A DNA stretch of 64,000 nt from Thiopseudomonas denitrificans. GTDB taxonomy: Bacteria; Pseudomonadota; Gammaproteobacteria; Pseudomonadales; Pseudomonadaceae. Within the stretch, counting starts at the first letter, position 1, and every line of letters starts with the position of its first letter. The notes beneath the pieces were generated by a model, which saw nothing but the letters and a program-made list of their open reading frames with translations, was not told the origin of the DNA and searched no databases. A program made the position numbers and the translations under genes. The stretch spans positions 208,346-272,345 of the forward strand of contig NZ_LNJZ01000008.1 of NCBI RefSeq assembly GCF_002866065.1. The letters run 5' to 3'. This document shows positions 8,913-17,195 of the stretch, piece by piece.

Positions 8913-9807
8913 GCTGCCTTTGACCCTGCTGGCTGTCGCTTTTGGCAGCCTGCTTCTGAGCGGTTGTGACAAGCCTGCACCCGCAGCCCACCAGCCGGCC
9001 CAGTACAATCTGGTACAACTGGAAGACCCCAACGAAGACATCAAGGTCTATACCATCCCCCAGGACACCGCCATCCTTGACGAGCCCAATGCCGAGCAGA
9101 TTTTCTACGGCAAGCGCCTGCTCAACGAGACCAAGCGCCTGCTGCCTGATCATGTCGGCGCGGCAATGAACTGCAACAGCTGTCACATCGCCCAGGGCAA
9201 GATCCCGCTCGGCGACCCCTACATCAACAGCTATAACTTCTACCCTCGCGTGATGCCGCGTGCCGGCAAGGAAGTGAATCTGGTACAGCGCATCAATGGC
9301 TGTTTCCAGCGCTCGATGAACGGCAAGCCGCTGCCGCCGGAGTCGGAAGAGATGCAGGCAATGATCGCCTACATGAAGTGGCTGTCGCAGAACGTACCCA
9401 AGGAGCAGCTGGTGGACATCCGCAACGCCGGTGCGGTAGACGAGTCTCTGGTGGCCGACCCTGTGCGTGGCGAGCAGATCTACTATGCCCAGTGCGCCAC
9501 CTGTCATGGTGACAACGGTGAAGGCATCAAGGACAGCCGTGGCGACATCGTCTTCCCGCCACTCTGGGGTGACGAGTCGTTCAACATCGGCGCCGGCCTG
9601 GCCCGTACCTACAAGGCGGCGTCCTTCGTGAAGTACAACATGCCGATGGGTATCCAGGTCAAAGGCCTGTGGGGCCACGGCAACGTGCTCAGCGACCAGG
9701 ATGCCGTGGATGTGTCCGAGTTCTTCGCCCACAAGCCGCGCCCGGACTTTCCCGGCAAGGTCAACGACTGGCCGACCATGCCCAAACCCAAGGATGCCCG
9801 TTACTGA
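8905..9807 (+). CDS. tsdA: TsdA-like diheme thiosulfate dehydrogenase, lipoprotein
   Basis: TsdA oxidises thiosulfate to tetrathionate, or works in reverse, in the periplasm. This 300-aa protein has a lipoprotein signal ending LLSGC (Cys21), a first haem motif CNSCH (90-94), the TsdA-type segment RINGCFQRSMNGK with Cys133 (the unusual cysteine axial ligand of haem 1 in characterised TsdA), and a second haem motif CATCH (197-201) followed by KYNMPMG, the likely methionine ligand region. Membrane anchoring by a lipid is a variation on soluble TsdA. The pairing with a triheme rather than diheme cytochrome is also unusual. A clear terminator follows. Confidence 0.8.
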   Translation: MNKLPLTLLAVAFGSLLLSGCDKPAPAAHQPAQYNLVQLEDPNEDIKVYTIPQDTAILDEPNAEQIFYGKRLLNETKRLLPDHVGAAMNCNSCHIAQGKIPLGDPYINSYNFYPRVMPRAGKEVNLVQRINGCFQRSMNGKPLPPESEEMQAMIAYMKWLSQNVPKEQLVDIRNAGAVDESLVADPVRGEQIYYAQCATCHGDNGEGIKDSRGDIVFPPLWGDESFNIGAGLARTYKAASFVKYNMPMGIQVKGLWGHGNVLSDQDAVDVSEFFAHKPRPDFPGKVNDWPTMPKPKDARY

Positions 9808-9829
9808 TTATTTCAGTGGTGAATCCTAT

Positions 9830-9870
9830 AAGCCCGGAATGGTTACATAGCCTTCCGGGCTTTTTGTTTT
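9830..9870 (+). terminator. Rho-independent terminator of the cytochrome operon
   Basis: A 10-bp perfect stem, AAGCCCGGAA (9830-9839) with TTCCGGGCTT (9853-9862), is followed by a T-rich run to 9870. It closes the tsdA operon and marks the left limit of the native GC-rich DNA before the catabolic island. Confidence 0.9.
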
Positions 9871-9964
9871 GGGTGGGGCAAAGCACCGGCTGGCTACGGT
9901 TTACATTTAGTCAGTGGAAAGTGGCGGGCTGACGAGCCAGCAGCCTGGCTAAGTTTAGTCAATC

Positions 9965-10870
9965 CTATATGTCTACGAAGTTAAGAAAGCTTTCTAGCAC
10001 TGAGTTAGGACGTCTGCCTTGGCGAGTCACTAAAGCGAGTCGAGTGTTGAAGTACTGGGAGCCAACATCCAGCTCTTGCATCTCGCCCTTAGACAGCCAG
10101 TTTGCTGCGTAGTGGGTGGGTAGAAAGCCAATGTAGGCGCCGGTCATGATTAAAAAAGCAATGCCTTCACGGTCAGAGGCCGTTGCCGTGCAATTTAAAA
10201 ACTTGTGCATAGCAACGGCTTGTTCGGTCATTGGGTAGTTAGGTACTACCGCATTGGCTTCTAAAATCATGCCCCTATCAATAGGGCCCTTGTGTTGAGC
10301 TAAAGGATGGTCATGGCTGCAATACAAATTGAAGCGCTCTTCGTAAAGCAGCCTGTACTCTAGGCCCGATAAAGAGGTAGTCCAAGGAATGACGCCAACG
10401 TGCAGTCGACCATCAAACAGGCCTTTGGTGATTTCTGATGGCGTACTCATGCTGATATCAATCTTGACGCCATCGCTCTTTTCTTGCAGGCGGCTGAGTG
10501 CCTGGCTAATGAGCATTTGCGGCTGGGTGACTAGGTTGTTCACCATGCCAATATTGAGCACGCCCTTTAGTTGTTTGTTGAGTTGGTTAATTTCTGACCT
10601 AAAGTCTTCGATTGATAACAACAAAGAATTGGTGGCTTGCAGAACTTCAGCGCCTTCGTCTGTGAGGCTAAAGCCCGCTCGTCCGCGTTGGCAGAGCCTT
10701 AATCCCAGCCTTTTTTCAAGGTCGCTCATGTGCTGACTAATGGCCGACTTGGTAATGCCTAGCGTGCTTTCTGCTGCAGAAAAGCCGCCGCTTTCCACCA
10801 CCACCTTGAAGATCCGCAGCAAACGAAGATCGAAGTCGGTGACCTGGTTAAGTACATTTACCTTGCGCAT
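9965..10870 (-). CDS. LysR-family regulator of the catabolic island
   Basis: A 301-aa LysR-type regulator. The N-terminal winged helix-turn-helix (LRLLRIFKVVVESGGFSAAE, then ITKSAISQHMSDLEKRLG) is followed by a periplasmic-binding-protein-like effector domain. It is the last gene of the island and is transcribed in the same direction as the catabolic genes, separated from mmsA by 355 bp. A 23-bp imperfect palindrome upstream (10910-10932) could be its own operator. Its inferred targets are the aminotransferase, dadA and dctP promoters of the same island. GC content is lower than in the flanking genes. Confidence 0.9.
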   Translation of the reverse strand: MRKVNVLNQVTDFDLRLLRIFKVVVESGGFSAAESTLGITKSAISQHMSDLEKRLGLRLCQRGRAGFSLTDEGAEVLQATNSLLLSIEDFRSEINQLNKQLKGVLNIGMVNNLVTQPQMLISQALSRLQEKSDGVKIDISMSTPSEITKGLFDGRLHVGVIPWTTSLSGLEYRLLYEERFNLYCSHDHPLAQHKGPIDRGMILEANAVVPNYPMTEQAVAMHKFLNCTATASDREGIAFLIMTGAYIGFLPTHYAANWLSKGEMQELDVGSQYFNTRLALVTRQGRRPNSVLESFLNFVDI

Positions 10871-11225
10871 TGTTTAGTGCTCTCATAACCATTTATTATT
10901 AAGTCAATGTTTAGCTCAATATATGGGCTAAAACAAGCCTGCTTAGACTAAATACAGGGACGACCTTGCTGGCTAGAAATGAAAGGGTGCTGTGGTGACT
11001 TACGTAGGTTGGCAGTAGGTAAGCCGCGCTATCTGTAGACAGGGCAATTGGCGTTGCTTCACAGCCTGCCTATTAAGTACTAACAGGAGAAAGGCGGAGC
11101 CTCTTGTGGCAATTCAGTTGGCTATAGCTGCAGTGAGCCAGAAGAACAAAGGGGGGAGATAAGGTTGGCCGTCCTTGGCCACAAGCATAACCGAGGGGCA
11201 AAAGCCTCGGTTATGCAAACAGGGT
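10871..11225. other. Intergenic region upstream of lysR, with palindrome 10910-10932
   Basis: These 355 bases hold no convincing gene. Next to lysR there is an inverted repeat TTTAGC (10910-10915) / GCTAAA (10927-10932) with 11 bases between, the spacing typical of LysR T-N11-A operators. It contains TATGGG, which recurs upstream of the aminotransferase and dadA. The mmsA hairpin (11185-11216) lies at the other end. I see nothing recognisable in between. Confidence 0.5.
11185..11216 (-). terminator. Hairpin terminator after mmsA
   Basis: A perfect 12-bp stem, GCATAACCGAGG (11185-11196) with CCTCGGTTATGC (11205-11216), has an 8-nt loop and begins 10 nt past the mmsA stop codon. The minus strand lacks a strong U run afterwards, so termination may be partial or Rho-assisted. 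Confidence 0.65.
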
Positions 11226-12716
11226 TTAGGATGGGAAGGCGAACTGCGCCCCTTCACGCAGGCTAGCGGATGGCCAACGCTGAGTGATGGTTTTGCGGCG
11301 CGTGTAAAAACGTACAGAGTCCGGGCCGTATGCGGAAAGGTCACCGAACAGGGAACGCTTCCAGCCACCAAAGCTGTGGTAAGCCACAGGCACAGGTAGC
11401 GGTACGTTGATACCGACCATACCTACTTGAATATTGTCAGAGAAGTAGCGTGCAGCCTCACCGTCACGGGTAAAGATGCAGGTACCGTTGCCGTATTCGT
11501 GGGCATCGATCAGATCCATGGCTTCTTGCATGCTGTTAACACGCATTACCTGTAGTACTGGACCAAAGATTTCTTCTTTGTAGCTGAGCATGTCTGGGCT
11601 GACATTGTCGATGAGCGTGCCGCCTACAAAGAAACCATTCTCGTAACCGGGAACCTTAGGGTTACGGCCGTCTACGACAATTTTTGCACCTTGCTCTTCG
11701 GCACTATTGATGTAACCCACCACCTTTTCTTGGTGTGCCTTGGTAATGACTGGGCCGAAGTCATTGCTCTTGTCGGAGTAAGCACCGACTTTCAGAGACT
11801 TCATGGCCTCCTGCATTTTTTCTACCAGGGTATCGGCGGCTTTGTCACCTACAGCCACAGCTACAGACAGGGCCATGCAGCGCTCGCCAGAGGAACCAAA
11901 AGCAGCACCTAGTAGGTGGTTTACTGCGTTATCCATATCGGCATCAGGCATGATAATGGCGTGGTTTTTGGCACCGCCTAGTGCTTGGCAGCGTTTGCCA
12001 TTGGCGTTGGCGGTGGTGTAGATGTATTCAGCAATGGGCGTGGAGCCTACAAAGCTAACCGCCTGAACGCGCTTGTCTTCTAGCAGGGTATCTACTGCTT
12101 CTTTGTCGCCATTTACTACGTTCATTACGCCATTGGGCAGGCCAGCTTCTTGCAGCAGCTGAGCGATAAACATGGCCGAGCTCGGGTTGCGTTCAGAGGG
12201 CTTTAGCACGAAGCAGTTGCCGCAGACGATGGCCATAGGGAACATCCAGAGTGGCACCATAGCGGGGAAGTTAAAGGGCGTGATACCAGCCACAACACCT
12301 AGGGGCTGAAATTCGCTCCAAGAGTCGATATCTGGGCCTACATTTTTGCTGTGCTCACCTTTGAGCAGCTCAGGTGCACCACAGGCATATTCAACGTTTT
12401 CAATACCGCGCTGCAGTTCACCCATAGCGTCATGGGAAATTTTGCCGTGCTCTTCGCCAATCAGCTCTAGGATGCGTTGAGAGTTTTGCTCCAGCAGTTC
12501 TTTAAAACGGAACATGATCCGGGCGCGTCTTAGCGGGGGGGTGTTACGCCAAGCAGGGAAGGCTGCTTCAGCCGCAGCGATGGCTTCTTCAACAGTGGCC
12601 TTGCTGGCCAGGGCAACTTGCTTGGAGACCTCGCCGGTCGAGGGGTTGTATACATCCTGAGTGCGACCGTTATCAACTTGGAGGGTGCCGTTAATCAAGT
12701 GTCCAATGGTTTTCAT
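11226..12716 (-). CDS. mmsA: CoA-acylating (methyl)malonate-semialdehyde dehydrogenase
   Basis: This 496-aa aldehyde dehydrogenase of the MmsA/BauC type oxidises malonate semialdehyde to acetyl-CoA, or methylmalonate semialdehyde to propionyl-CoA, with NAD and CoA and loss of CO2. Family features are ITPFNFPAMVPLWMFPMAI, the catalytic cysteine in GSSGERCMALSVAV, the NAD-binding FVGSTPIAEYIY and the C-terminal FYTRRKTITQRWPS. It lies just downstream of the omega-aminotransferase that would supply the semialdehyde. A GAGAG ribosome binding site precedes the ATG. The substrate (C3 or branched C4) cannot be read from sequence alone. Confidence 0.92.
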   Translation of the reverse strand: MKTIGHLINGTLQVDNGRTQDVYNPSTGEVSKQVALASKATVEEAIAAAEAAFPAWRNTPPLRRARIMFRFKELLEQNSQRILELIGEEHGKISHDAMGELQRGIENVEYACGAPELLKGEHSKNVGPDIDSWSEFQPLGVVAGITPFNFPAMVPLWMFPMAIVCGNCFVLKPSERNPSSAMFIAQLLQEAGLPNGVMNVVNGDKEAVDTLLEDKRVQAVSFVGSTPIAEYIYTTANANGKRCQALGGAKNHAIIMPDADMDNAVNHLLGAAFGSSGERCMALSVAVAVGDKAADTLVEKMQEAMKSLKVGAYSDKSNDFGPVITKAHQEKVVGYINSAEEQGAKIVVDGRNPKVPGYENGFFVGGTLIDNVSPDMLSYKEEIFGPVLQVMRVNSMQEAMDLIDAHEYGNGTCIFTRDGEAARYFSDNIQVGMVGINVPLPVPVAYHSFGGWKRSLFGDLSAYGPDSVRFYTRRKTITQRWPSASLREGAQFAFPS

Positions 12717-12814
12717 ATTAATTGTCTCTCTATAGTTTTTGTTGTTTACAAATTAATTTGGGGCAAGGCTGAATAGTGGCCAGTGTTTTAGCACAGGCAC
12801 TATTCAGTGAGTTT

Positions 12815-14158
12815 TTAGTCAAGCTCGTTGATTGAGTCGCCAATTGCGTTGATAACGCGATCAATTTCTTCTGGCTCTACGATAAAGGGCAGGCCAAGCT
12901 GGATGGTGTCGCCGCCGTAGCGGACGTAGAAACCTTTCTCCCAACACTTCATGGCAATTTCATGGGGACGACGCGCGGGCTCGCCTGGGTAGCTTTCAAT
13001 CTGTAAGCCGCCGGCTAGACCGTAGTTACGTATATCAGTGATATAGCGCGTGCCTTTTAGGCTGTGCAGAGCATTTTCGAATACCGGGCTCAGGTCATTT
13101 ACCCGGTCGATCAGCTTGTCGTTTTCCAAAATATCCAGTGAGGCCAAAGCCGCAGCACAGGCAACCGGGTGGCTGGAGTAGGTGTAGCCGTGGGGCAGCT
13201 CAATCATGTATTGCTCGCCGCCGTGCTCCATGAAGGTTTCATAGATATCCGACTTAACTACTACAGCACCCATGGGTACTGCACCGTTAGTGAGCTGCTT
13301 GGCAATGTTCATCATGTCGGGCACAACGCCAAACTCTTCGGCACCTGTCATGGAACCAACGCGACCAAAGGCAGTAATAACCTCATCAAAGATCAGCAAA
13401 ATATCGTGCTGGTCACAGATTTCGCGCAGGCGCTTTAGGTAGCCCACTGGTGGAGGCAGCACACCGGCAGAGCCAGACATAGGCTCCACAATGACCGCTG
13501 CGATGTTTGAGGCATCGTGCAGTGCAATCAAATCCAGCAAATCCTCAGCACACTCAACGCCTTTGTCTGGCATGCCACGGGTAAAGGTGTTTTCTGGTAG
13601 TAGGGTGTGACGCAGGTGATCGGCGTCTACGCCTTGGCCAAAAATTGTACGGTTGCCCGCAATACCGCCCAAGCTAAAGCCACCAAAGTTAACGCCGTGG
13701 TAACCCTTGGCGCGGCCGATAAGCTTAGTCTTGGTTGGCTGGCCTTTTTTACGCCAGTAAGCGCGTGCAATTTTTAGGGATGTGTCTGCACTTTCTGAAC
13801 CTGAGTCAGTGAAGAATACGTGGTTCAGGTCTGCGGGCATTAAATCGCGAATACGGTTGGCCAGCTCAAAGGCTTTAGGGTGGCCATGTTGGAAGGTGGG
13901 GGCGTAATCGAGCTGACGCAATTGGTTGTGTACGGCCTCTGCAATTTCTGGTCGGTTATGGCCAGCACCACAGGTCCACATGCCAGACAATCCATCGAAA
14001 ATTTGGCGGCCATCGGCAGATGTGTAATAAGCGCCATCGGCAGCAACTATCATGCGTGGGTCGGCTTTGAACTGACGGTTGGCCGTATAGGGCATCCAGA
14101 ACGCCTGAAGTTGTTCAGCAGTGAGCCCGGCAGATTTTTTAGTATCGAATGTAGACAT
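12815..14158 (-). CDS. bauA: Omega-amino acid:pyruvate aminotransferase (BauA-like)
   Basis: A 447-aa PLP class-III aminotransferase close to beta-alanine:pyruvate transaminase. It would convert beta-alanine (or 3-aminoisobutyrate) plus pyruvate to malonate (or methylmalonate) semialdehyde plus L-alanine. Matching segments are WMPYTANRQFKADPRM, DGLSGMWTCGAGHNRPEI, FFTDSGSESADTSLKIARAY, LIFDEVITAFGRVGSMTGAE and the PLP-lysine stretch NIAKQLTNGAVPMGAV. Taurine:pyruvate aminotransferases are related, but no xsc or alanine dehydrogenase gene is present, which favours the beta-alanine route. GAGGTG precedes the start. A hairpin (12769-12807) lies between this gene and mmsA. Confidence 0.9.
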   Translation of the reverse strand: MSTFDTKKSAGLTAEQLQAFWMPYTANRQFKADPRMIVAADGAYYTSADGRQIFDGLSGMWTCGAGHNRPEIAEAVHNQLRQLDYAPTFQHGHPKAFELANRIRDLMPADLNHVFFTDSGSESADTSLKIARAYWRKKGQPTKTKLIGRAKGYHGVNFGGFSLGGIAGNRTIFGQGVDADHLRHTLLPENTFTRGMPDKGVECAEDLLDLIALHDASNIAAVIVEPMSGSAGVLPPPVGYLKRLREICDQHDILLIFDEVITAFGRVGSMTGAEEFGVVPDMMNIAKQLTNGAVPMGAVVVKSDIYETFMEHGGEQYMIELPHGYTYSSHPVACAAALASLDILENDKLIDRVNDLSPVFENALHSLKGTRYITDIRNYGLAGGLQIESYPGEPARRPHEIAMKCWEKGFYVRYGGDTIQLGLPFIVEPEEIDRVINAIGDSINELD

Positions 14159-14542
14159 GAAGACACCTCATTTGGTTTTTGTATTTAGGCAAGTACATTT
14201 CTAGCAGATCTATAGTTAAGTTAAATGCAGATGTGTTTACCTATGGGTTAGTTATTGCTTAACTTTATGTTTTTGTCCTTCTAGAGCTGCGCATGCTCGG
14301 CATCAGCAGCCAGCTTAGGCTTGGGTTGGCTTTAGCAGGTGTGCAGTTAAATAGGTTGTTAATGGGAAAATGAATAAGCTTGGCACCGCTGCAAAACAGC
14401 AGCGCCAAGCTATATAGCCGCATGTTTAACCTGTCTGTTGCTCTGTGTTGGTGCAGGGCGATCTAGCCTGTTAGCAGACGCAGGAGATCCCGAGGCAGCC
14501 GTGCTTAAAGCCTCACTACCGCAGCTCCAAACTTGGCTGGCA
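14159..14542. other. Intergenic region between alr and the aminotransferase
   Basis: These 384 bases contain no supported gene. The half near the aminotransferase start carries the AT-rich promoter-like DNA, with TTTACCTATGGGTTAG (14236-14251) and copies of GTTAAG/CTTAAC (about 14215 and 14258) that may be regulator half-sites. The half near alr has a strong hairpin (14377-14411). The break suggests that the aminotransferase-mmsA pair has its own promoter. Confidence 0.5.
14377..14411 (-). terminator. Hairpin terminator downstream of alr
   Basis: A 15-bp stem with two mismatches, AGCTTGGCACCGCTG (14377-14391) with CAGCAGCGCCAAGCT (14397-14411), has a 5-nt loop. On the minus strand it is followed by the T-rich TATTCATTTTCC. 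It probably ends the dadA-alr transcript. Confidence 0.65.
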
Positions 14543-15640
14543 TCACTCAATATATGTGCGTGGCACCCTGTCGGTTACGCCAGTAAACAGGTGGTAAGCG
14601 ATAGTGTCGCAGTGGGCGGCTACCTCATTGGCAGACAGCTTTTCACCCCAAAACTCGACCTCACTGCCTACATCTGCATCGGGCAAGTTGGTTAAGTCTA
14701 GGGTTAACATATCCATAGAAACTCGCCCAATTAGCTGGGTACGCTGACCATCTACTAAAACGGGGGTACCTTCTGCCGCCTGTCTTGGATAGCCATCGGC
14801 ATAGCCCATGGCCACAGTGCCTACCCTGGTGCGGCGCTCGGCCACAAAACGGCCTCCGTAACCCACGCTTTCTCCGGGTTCTACCCAGCGTGTGGCAATA
14901 ACTTGGCTTTTTAGTGTCATGGCCGGACGTAGACTGTTGCTGTGCTGGTTGGCTATGGCCAAGGGGCATGAGCCGTATAGCATGATGCCTGGGCGTTGCC
15001 AGTGCCTGAGCGCTGTTGGCTGGCTTAGGATGGCCGCAGAGTTAGCAATGCTTAGCTCAATTCCAGGGTTTAAGAAAAATTCTGGCAGCTGAGCAACCTG
15101 GCTTGGCACCGAGGCCCCTGGAGCCAGGCTGTCGTCAGCATTGGCCAGGTGCGACATCACCACCACCTGCTTGACGTGCGGCATGTTGAGCAGGTCGTTG
15201 TAGGCTTTAATCGCCTGCTCGGGGCTAAAGCCAAGCCGATGCATGCCTGTATCAATTTTTAACCAAACACAAAGGGGCTTGGCAAGCACGCTGCGGGCTA
15301 GCTGGTCCAGCTGTTCTTGCCTATGCACTGCAGTCCAAAAGCCTTCCTGGGCGATGACCTCAAGCTCGGCCGCTTCAAAAAAACCTTCCAAAAGCAAGAT
15401 GGGCTGTTGTAAACCAGCCTTTCGTAAAGCCAGGGCTTCCTCTATACAGGCGACGGCAAACACCTCAGCATCTTGCGCCAAATGCTGGGCTACCCGCGCG
15501 GCCCCGTGCCCATAGGCATTGGCTTTAACTACAGCTAGGGTTTTTCCGGCGGGAGCAAAGCTGGACGCCAATTTAAAGTTGGCTTGGATGTTTTTTAGAT
15601 TGATTTCAGCAACTGCAGGTCTGGCCATCTTTTTACTCAC
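14543..15640 (-). CDS. alr: Alanine racemase
   Basis: A 365-aa fold-type III PLP racemase interconverting L- and D-alanine. The PLP lysine motif AVVKANAYGHGA lies near the N-terminus, and the C-terminal beta domain has VGYGGRFVAERRTRVGTVAMGYADGYPR and IGRVSMDMLTLDL. The start overlaps the end of dadA by 4 bp, so racemase and D-amino acid dehydrogenase are coupled, as in dadAX operons. In this island its inferred job is to convert the L-alanine made by the aminotransferase to D-alanine for DadA, not cell-wall supply. Confidence 0.93.
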   Translation of the reverse strand: MSKKMARPAVAEINLKNIQANFKLASSFAPAGKTLAVVKANAYGHGAARVAQHLAQDAEVFAVACIEEALALRKAGLQQPILLLEGFFEAAELEVIAQEGFWTAVHRQEQLDQLARSVLAKPLCVWLKIDTGMHRLGFSPEQAIKAYNDLLNMPHVKQVVVMSHLANADDSLAPGASVPSQVAQLPEFFLNPGIELSIANSAAILSQPTALRHWQRPGIMLYGSCPLAIANQHSNSLRPAMTLKSQVIATRWVEPGESVGYGGRFVAERRTRVGTVAMGYADGYPRQAAEGTPVLVDGQRTQLIGRVSMDMLTLDLTNLPDADVGSEVEFWGEKLSANEVAAHCDTIAYHLFTGVTDRVPRTYIE

Positions 15641-16896
15641 TTTACATAACGGAAAACCGACAAGCCTTGGCTGTCTATTTCGGGCTCTTGGTTGTTGATA
15701 ATGTCTGCAACCAGGCGCGCAGAGCCTTGCGACATAGTCCAGCCAAGGGTGCCGTGGCCTGTGTTCATATAAAGGTTGCTAACAGGGGTTTTACCAATAA
15801 TTGGCACACTGTCAGGCGTCATAGGCCTGAGCCCGCACCAGAAGGTTGCATTGTTCAGGTCGCCCGCCCCGGGGAATAGGTCATTCACTACAAACTCGGC
15901 AGGCTTGCGCCGTTTTTCGTGCAGGCTGAGGTCGAAGTGAGCAATTTCGGCGGTGCCGCCTACTCTGATACGGTCATCGAAACGGGTTACTGCAACCTTA
16001 TAGGCTTCGTCCATCACAGTGGATTGGGGCGCCTTGGATTCATCCAGTAATGGCAAGGTTAGGGAGTAACCCTTGATTGGATAAATGGGCAGCTTAAAGC
16101 CCAAAGGGTTGACCAGCAGGGGAGAATAACTGCCCAGGCACACCACATAGGCGTCAGCTTTAAGCAGGCCGATCGAGGTATTAACCGCAATCACTTGGCC
16201 TGCTGAGGCTTCTAGCGAGTTGATTTCGGTGTTAAGCAGAAATTTTACGCCAGCCGCGCGGCAGTGTTCGGCCAGTGCCAGGGTGAATTTATTACAGTCG
16301 CCGGTAGCATCCTGAGGAAAGCGCAAGCCGCCAACAAACTTTTCCGCGACATTGGCTAAGGCGGGCTCGTGCTGGATGCATTCTGCATGGCTGATGACCT
16401 TATGCTCTACACCACATTCACGCAGAGAGGCCAGGTCGGGCTCGATAGCCTGAAGCTTTTCCTCATCGCGGATCAGCTCAATAGTGCCTTGGGACCTATG
16501 GTCAAAGTCGAGTGTCAGCTCGTTGGTCAGCTCGTTAAGGGTTGTGCGACTGTACTCTGAAATGCTGAGCATTTTGCGCTTGTTAAGGTTGTATGCGTCC
16601 TCGTTGCACTGGCCCAGCATTTTTAACATCCAGTTAGCGGTCTGCACATTAAAAGAGCTTGAGCTCACCAGGATGGGGGCCAGGTCTTGCATCATCCATT
16701 TCATGGCTTTTAATGGCACGCCAGGCGCAGCCCAGGGGCTGGTATAACCGTAGGAAAGCATGCCGGCATTGGCAAAACTGGTTTCGTCCGCTACAGAGTT
16801 GGCCCTATCTATAACAGTGACCTCATGGCCCGATTTGGCTAAATACCAAGCGGTAGAAACACCTGCGACACCTCCGCCTAAAACAATAATATTCAT
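15637..16896 (-). CDS. dadA: D-amino acid dehydrogenase DadA
   Basis: A 419-aa FAD-dependent oxidoreductase with the N-terminal dinucleotide-binding motif VLGGGVAGVSTAWYLAKSGH followed by VIDR, and the C-terminal FAD contact NTGHGTLGWTMSQGSARL. DadA oxidises D-alanine and other D-amino acids to 2-oxo acids and ammonia and passes electrons to the respiratory chain at the inner membrane. It is coupled to alr (4-bp overlap). A TTTAACTTGAGCTATGGGC element lies 64-83 bp upstream. Within the island it would regenerate pyruvate for the aminotransferase. Confidence 0.92.
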   Translation of the reverse strand: MNIIVLGGGVAGVSTAWYLAKSGHEVTVIDRANSVADETSFANAGMLSYGYTSPWAAPGVPLKAMKWMMQDLAPILVSSSSFNVQTANWMLKMLGQCNEDAYNLNKRKMLSISEYSRTTLNELTNELTLDFDHRSQGTIELIRDEEKLQAIEPDLASLRECGVEHKVISHAECIQHEPALANVAEKFVGGLRFPQDATGDCNKFTLALAEHCRAAGVKFLLNTEINSLEASAGQVIAVNTSIGLLKADAYVVCLGSYSPLLVNPLGFKLPIYPIKGYSLTLPLLDESKAPQSTVMDEAYKVAVTRFDDRIRVGGTAEIAHFDLSLHEKRRKPAEFVVNDLFPGAGDLNNATFWCGLRPMTPDSVPIIGKTPVSNLYMNTGHGTLGWTMSQGSARLVADIINNQEPEIDSQGLSVFRYVK

Positions 16897-17131
16897 GATG
16901 ATTTAATCCCTCATAGAAATACGGCTGACTTAAATATAGAACTTATATGCTGGCTACTAGTTTAACTTGAGCTATGGGCACAGAGGAGCAAGGCTCGACA
17001 TACTAGATTGTCAGCTAAGTGTTATTTTTAACTAAAGCAGCGTGGGTAGATTGACGAGCTATTTGATTGAGCTTGTTGGCTCAGCTAAAGGCCAATAAAG
17101 TTATTTTATCTAGAGCGACTTTGCTAGAGAG

Positions 17132-17176
17132 TTAACAGGGGCTGCAGTTTCTTGTTTAAGCAGCAGCCCTTGTTAA
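17132..17176 (-). terminator. Hairpin downstream of dctM
   Basis: TTAACAGGGGCTGC (17132-17145) pairs with GCAGCCCTTGTTAA (17163-17176), a 14-bp stem with a single mismatch (A-C on the minus-strand transcript), starting 20 bp after the dctM stop. There is no U run, so its strength as a terminator is uncertain; it may act as a 3'-end stabiliser. The remaining intergenic bases up to dadA show only promoter-like AT-rich DNA. Confidence 0.5.
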
Positions 17177-17195
17177 TGCTTAACGGATCGCCTTA

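Noticed and set aside
12769-12807. Hairpin between the aminotransferase and mmsA as a full terminator
   Set aside because: The 10-bp stem CTGAATAGTG/CACTATTCAG lacks a U run, and the two genes probably share a transcript; it may only modulate expression.
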